From: Alistipes sp.
GTDB lineage: Bacteria; Bacteroidota; Bacteroidia; Bacteroidales; Rikenellaceae
Length of the DNA stretch: 64,000 bases
NCBI GenBank assembly: GCA_020026435.1
Contig: JAHHQK010000001.1
Span: forward strand, 62,001 to 126,000
Direction: 5' to 3'
The position numbers and the translations under genes were made by a program. A model generated the notes under the pieces. It had not been told where the DNA came from. It was given only the letters and a program-made list of their open reading frames with translations, and did not search any database. Below are positions 61,093-64,000 of the stretch, one piece after another. Positions within the stretch are counted from its first letter, which is position 1. The number at the start of each line of letters is the position of its first letter.

Positions 61093-61673
61093 CAAACATT
61101 CTCTACTGGCTTTCGACGGGACTACTGATCCCCGTCACGATTTTCCTCATCCTCTTCTTCCTGCGCTCGCTGGCTCTGATCGGAGGATTCTACGGCCGCT
61201 ACCTGGCCCGTAACAAGGTCAACGTGGCACTCAACCGCTCCTGCGACGAGGGCCGTCTGGAGGACGTGTTCAAGACTGTCGAGCAGGCCCAGGCCCGCGC
61301 CCTGGTGACCGACTGCCTCTGCCGGATCAACGCCCACCGTCACAACAACATCATGCTGGACAAGATCCTGGGCGACTATGAGATCGCTTCGGCCAAGGAA
61401 CTCGACAAATCGAAACTGCTCATCAAGATCGGCCCGATGCTCGGACTGATGGGTACGCTGATCCCGATGGGTCCCGCCCTGGTGGGCCTGGCTACGGGTG
61501 ATGTGGCCTCGATGGCCAGCAATATGCAGGTAGCTTTCTCGACGACCGTCGTGGGTATCATCATCGGCGCCGTGGGATTCATCACCCTGCAAGTCAAGCA
61601 GCGTTGGACGGCCGACGACATGAACATCCTGGAATTTGTGGTCGAATCCCTCAAAAAAGAGAATCATGAGTAA
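61080..61673 (+). CDS. MotA/TolQ/ExbB-family proton channel protein
   Basis: 197 residues. An N-terminal membrane segment (LLIPVTIFLILFFLRSLAL), a cytoplasmic helix, and two more segments with the family strings LLIKIGPMLGLMGTLIPMGPAL and VAFSTTVVGIIIGAVGF. ExbB-type proteins use the proton gradient to drive TonB or other partners. In this operon it would energise heme transport or HmuS. It overlaps DUF2149 by 8 bases. Confidence 0.88.
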   Translation: MDQITNILYWLSTGLLIPVTIFLILFFLRSLALIGGFYGRYLARNKVNVALNRSCDEGRLEDVFKTVEQAQARALVTDCLCRINAHRHNNIMLDKILGDYEIASAKELDKSKLLIKIGPMLGLMGTLIPMGPALVGLATGDVASMASNMQVAFSTTVVGIIIGAVGFITLQVKQRWTADDMNILEFVVESLKKENHE

Positions 61674-61995
61674 GCGTAAAAGTCTGTTTCTCGACAACGA
61701 AGACCAGGATCCCCTGTCGTCGCTGACCAACCTGTTCGATGTGGCCATGGTCTTTGCCGTGGCTCTGATGGTGGCTCTGGTGACGCGGTTCAACATGACG
61801 GAGATCTTCTCCAAGGAGGACTTCACGATGGTCAAGAACCCCGGTACCGAGCAGATGGAAATCATCACCAAGAAGGGTGAGAAGATCGAACGCTACACCT
61901 CCCAGAATGAATCCTCCGAGAACCAGTCGCGGGGCAAGCGTGTAGGTGTGGCCTACCAGCTCGACAACGGCGAAATCATCTACGTGCCCGAATAA
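61666..61995 (+). CDS. DUF2149 small membrane protein, ExbD-like partner
   Basis: 109 residues. Single membrane segment (LFDVAMVFAVALMVALVTRF) preceded by a short charged N-terminus (KRKSLFLDNEDQDPLSSL); the rest is a small soluble domain. The DUF2149 family sits with MotA/TolQ genes and probably replaces ExbD. It is the last gene of the hmu operon, closed by a strong terminator. Confidence 0.85.
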   Translation: MSKRKSLFLDNEDQDPLSSLTNLFDVAMVFAVALMVALVTRFNMTEIFSKEDFTMVKNPGTEQMEIITKKGEKIERYTSQNESSENQSRGKRVGVAYQLDNGEIIYVPE

Positions 61996-62020
61996 CCATT
62001 TCATGACTTGCGGCACGAGA

Positions 62021-62057
62021 GGAGGCGGTATCTTTTCATAGATACCGCCTCCGTTTT
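62021..62057 (+). terminator. Terminator of the hmu operon
   Basis: GGAGGCGGTATC (62021-62032) pairs perfectly with GATACCGCCTCC (62041-62052), followed by GTTTTT. Confidence 0.95.
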
Positions 62058-62123
62058 TATTTTCGGATTCCGAAAAAAACGAGTAAATTTGGATCTGAAA
62101 GAAACTCTAACATCTAAAACGTA

Positions 62124-63059
62124 ATGAAAAACCTCAAAAGACTTTTTATGCCGCTGACCGCTGCAGTCCTGCTGGGAGCCTGCTCCGCACCCCAGCCGCC
62201 CACGGCATTCAACGTGGCCTCCTACAACCTGCGCTACGCCAACCACTCGGATTCGATACAAGGCAACGGCTGGGGATACCGCTACCCCATAATCTCGCAG
62301 ATCATCCGCTTCCACGATTTCGACATCTTCGGCACGCAAGAGTGTCTCCACTCCCAGCTCAAGGATCTGGAGCAGGTACTGCCCGGATATGCCCACATCG
62401 GCGTGGGGTGTGACGACGGAATCGAAACCGGCGAACATTTGGCGATCTTCTACCGCACCGACAAGTTCGATCTCGTGAAAGAGGGCAATTTCTGGCTCTC
62501 GGAAACTCCCGACCGTCCAAGTGTGGGCTGGGATGCCGTTCTGCCGCGCATCTGCACCTGGGGACATTTCCGATACAAGCCCACGGGTGTGGAGTTCCTC
62601 TTCTTCAACCTCCACATGGATCACGTCGGCAAAAAGGCCCGTGTGGAGAGTTCCTATCTCGTACAGCGCAAGATGAAGGAGCTGAGCGAGGGGCTGCCCG
62701 TCATCCTCACCGGTGATTTCAATGTCGACCAGACCCACTCCTCCTACAAGGCCTTCGCCAAGGACAGCACGTTGTGCGACGCCTATGAGGTGTGTCAGCT
62801 GAGATATGCCCTCAACGGTACATTCAACTCGTTCGATCCACGGAGCTTCACCTCAAGCCGCATCGACCACATCTTCCTCTCGCCCGCATTCCATGTAAAG
62901 AAATACGGCGTTCTGACCGACACCTACCGCAGCAATTCCAATTACGATGCCTCGAAGCTGGGCGGCGACTATCCTTCCGAGATCGTGGTCAAGGCCCATG
63001 AGGCCCGCACACCGTCGGATCACTTCCCGGTCAAGGCCGAAGTGGTGTTTGAAGAGTAA
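62124..63059 (+). CDS. Endonuclease/exonuclease/phosphatase family lipoprotein
   Basis: 311 residues. Lipobox at LLGACSAP (Cys near residue 20), so the protein is exported and lipid-anchored. EEP fold motifs: VASYNLRYANHSD, IFGTQECLHSQL (catalytic Glu), NLHMDHVGKKAR, GDFNVDQTH, SRIDHIF and SDHFPV. Members hydrolyse phosphodiesters or phosphate esters of DNA, lipids or sugars; the substrate is not evident. It stands alone between two terminators. Confidence 0.9.
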   Translation: MKNLKRLFMPLTAAVLLGACSAPQPPTAFNVASYNLRYANHSDSIQGNGWGYRYPIISQIIRFHDFDIFGTQECLHSQLKDLEQVLPGYAHIGVGCDDGIETGEHLAIFYRTDKFDLVKEGNFWLSETPDRPSVGWDAVLPRICTWGHFRYKPTGVEFLFFNLHMDHVGKKARVESSYLVQRKMKELSEGLPVILTGDFNVDQTHSSYKAFAKDSTLCDAYEVCQLRYALNGTFNSFDPRSFTSSRIDHIFLSPAFHVKKYGVLTDTYRSNSNYDASKLGGDYPSEIVVKAHEARTPSDHFPVKAEVVFEE

Positions 63060-63079
63060 GAATTTACAATAACGGATAC

Positions 63080-63115
63080 AAAAAAAGGAGACCTTGTGAA
63101 TCGGTCTCCTTTTTT
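63080..63115 (+). terminator. Terminator after the EEP gene
   Basis: AAAAAAGGAGACC (63081-63093) pairs with GGTCTCCTTTTTT (63103-63115) with a 9-base loop; bidirectional. Confidence 0.92.
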
Positions 63116-63510
63116 CTGCGACAAGCATCAAACAAGCGGTATCTTTATAATAAAGAGGAGGAAATACTTTGATTTTCCTCATCTTTGCCCTGCAAGAACT
63201 GACACCATTTATCGGGCAGCCCCTTACAACGGGTCGGTTATGCTCATTCTTAAAAAATATCGGCCTTCGGGAAGGCTTCCCCTTCCATCCCCGGCGGAAG
63301 ATCCGCACGGGTTCCAGTTTATTCGCATTGGGGTATCCCGACAGGCTGACACCAGCGGTTTTGATGCTGCCCGTGGAGACCGATTCCGGCCGGACACCTC
63401 AGCGGTCCGAGCCAAGAGCCTACCCGTTGGGGCATTCCAATCGGCCGGAATCCCAAACGGCGCACAATCGGCAGATGAAGGCCTTGCAGACTGTCCCTCC
63501 GCAATAGGGT
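63116..63510. other. Gene-free interval between converging genes
   Basis: About 395 bases. Short open frames on both strands show no family sequence. The stretch 63270-63510 is GC-rich and contains several short inverted repeats (for example CCGGCCGG near 63390), with no T run at either end. It could be a non-coding RNA, but I recognise no known class. Confidence 0.35.
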
Positions 63511-64000
63511 TTAGAACAGTTTCTTCTTGGATTTCGTGACGACAAAATCCTTCAGATAGAACGGCTCGAAATAGGCTATATCCTCCTTGCGACCCTCATC
63601 CAGAGCCTTCTGTGCCAGACGGGCCAAACCGCGGGCCGAAGGGGTGACCTCGATATACTGCGCACCTTGCATCACCTCAAGGCATTTGCGGGCACCGTTG
63701 CCGAAGATCACAAACGGACGCTCTTCCTTGCGGAACTGCTCAAAGGTATGTTCGTCGACCACCTCGGCCGAGACCTCATTCTGGGGATTACCCTCGGTGT
63801 CGAACACCTGGGTGTAGACCTCCATGCGGCGGGCATCGACCATCGGGCAAAGGCAGGCACGATCCCAATTCTCCACCGAGACGATTCCCGCCTCGTGGTC
63901 CTCACGGGCCACCTCGGCCAGGGCATCGAGCGATCCCACGGCCAGCAGGGGTTTCTTCGTGCCGTAGCACAGTCCCTTGGCAAACGACACACCGATGCGG
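63511..64000 (-). CDS. tsaB: tRNA threonylcarbamoyladenosine biosynthesis protein TsaB, N-terminus cut
   Basis: The frame is open to the window edge, about 163 residues, so the N-terminus lies outside. The sequence RIGVSFAKGLCYG is the TsaB/YeaZ core. It is followed by LLAVGSLDALAEVA, CPMVDARRMEVY and the C-terminal FEPFYLKDFVVTKSKKKLF, common in Bacteroidota TsaB. TsaB works with TsaD and TsaE to make t6A37 in tRNA. The family call is firm. Confidence 0.9.
   Translation of the reverse strand, partial: RIGVSFAKGLCYGTKKPLLAVGSLDALAEVAREDHEAGIVSVENWDRACLCPMVDARRMEVYTQVFDTEGNPQNEVSAEVVDEHTFEQFRKEERPFVIFGNGARKCLEVMQGAQYIEVTPSARGLARLAQKALDEGRKEDIAYFEPFYLKDFVVTKSKKKLF

Overview
The window looks like a chromosomal segment of a GC-rich gut Bacteroidales, most likely close to Alistipes (Rikenellaceae). 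This is inferred from gene content and promoter style, not from a marker-gene match. Genes start without clear Shine-Dalgarno sequences. Several start regions carry the Bacteroidota promoter pattern, -7 TAnnTTTG with a -33 TTG/TTTG about 20 bases upstream. Family content (DUF4251, DUF3109, PorV/PorQ-like, C69 dipeptidase, HmuY) fits the same group. No tRNA, rRNA, insertion sequence, integrase or CRISPR array was recognised.

Layout. 1-1517 (-) is a truncated C69 dipeptidase and 1699-2373 (+) a YggS/PLPBP protein. 2758-7789 (-) is a tight operon yicC-gmk-nadD-ddl-DUF3109-M23 peptidase. 7968-11452 (+) holds serC, serA and a DUF1015 gene, a serine-biosynthesis locus. 11708-14360 (+) is a four-subunit 2-oxoacid:ferredoxin oxidoreductase. 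14661-27023 is mixed housekeeping: aspartyl protease/PDZ protein, pepD, ispF, two DUF4251 genes, uvrA, an EVE-like small protein, glyA, fabG and a PorV-like barrel. 27.1-29.97 kb is an AT-rich accessory island with two decayed genes and two intact orphan genes. 30041-30526 (-) is a low-molecular-weight phosphatase.

30799-53073 (+) is one long, tightly packed operon of about 21 genes that looks like an aryl polyene / flexirubin-type pigment cluster. A tyrosine-ammonia-lyase-like enzyme would make the aryl acid. A PaaK-type ligase would activate it. Two acyl carrier proteins, three ketosynthases plus a cysteine-less ketosynthase-like partner, a ketoreductase and two hotdog dehydratase-like subunits would build the polyene. 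A thioesterase, O-methyltransferase, two acyltransferase domains, a glycosyltransferase, a deacetylase, a LolA-like carrier and an MMPL exporter fusion would decorate it and move it to the outer membrane. The two hotdog proteins each keep only one half of the FabZ catalytic pair, which suggests an obligate heterodimer.

53262-61995 (+) is a heme-acquisition operon: HmuR-type TonB receptor, HmuY lipoprotein, a membrane-anchored CobN-like HmuS and three small membrane proteins including an ExbB/TolQ-like protein. It has a clear promoter, an upstream palindrome and a terminator-like hairpin between hmuY and hmuS. The window closes with an endonuclease/exonuclease/phosphatase lipoprotein (+) and a truncated tsaB (-).
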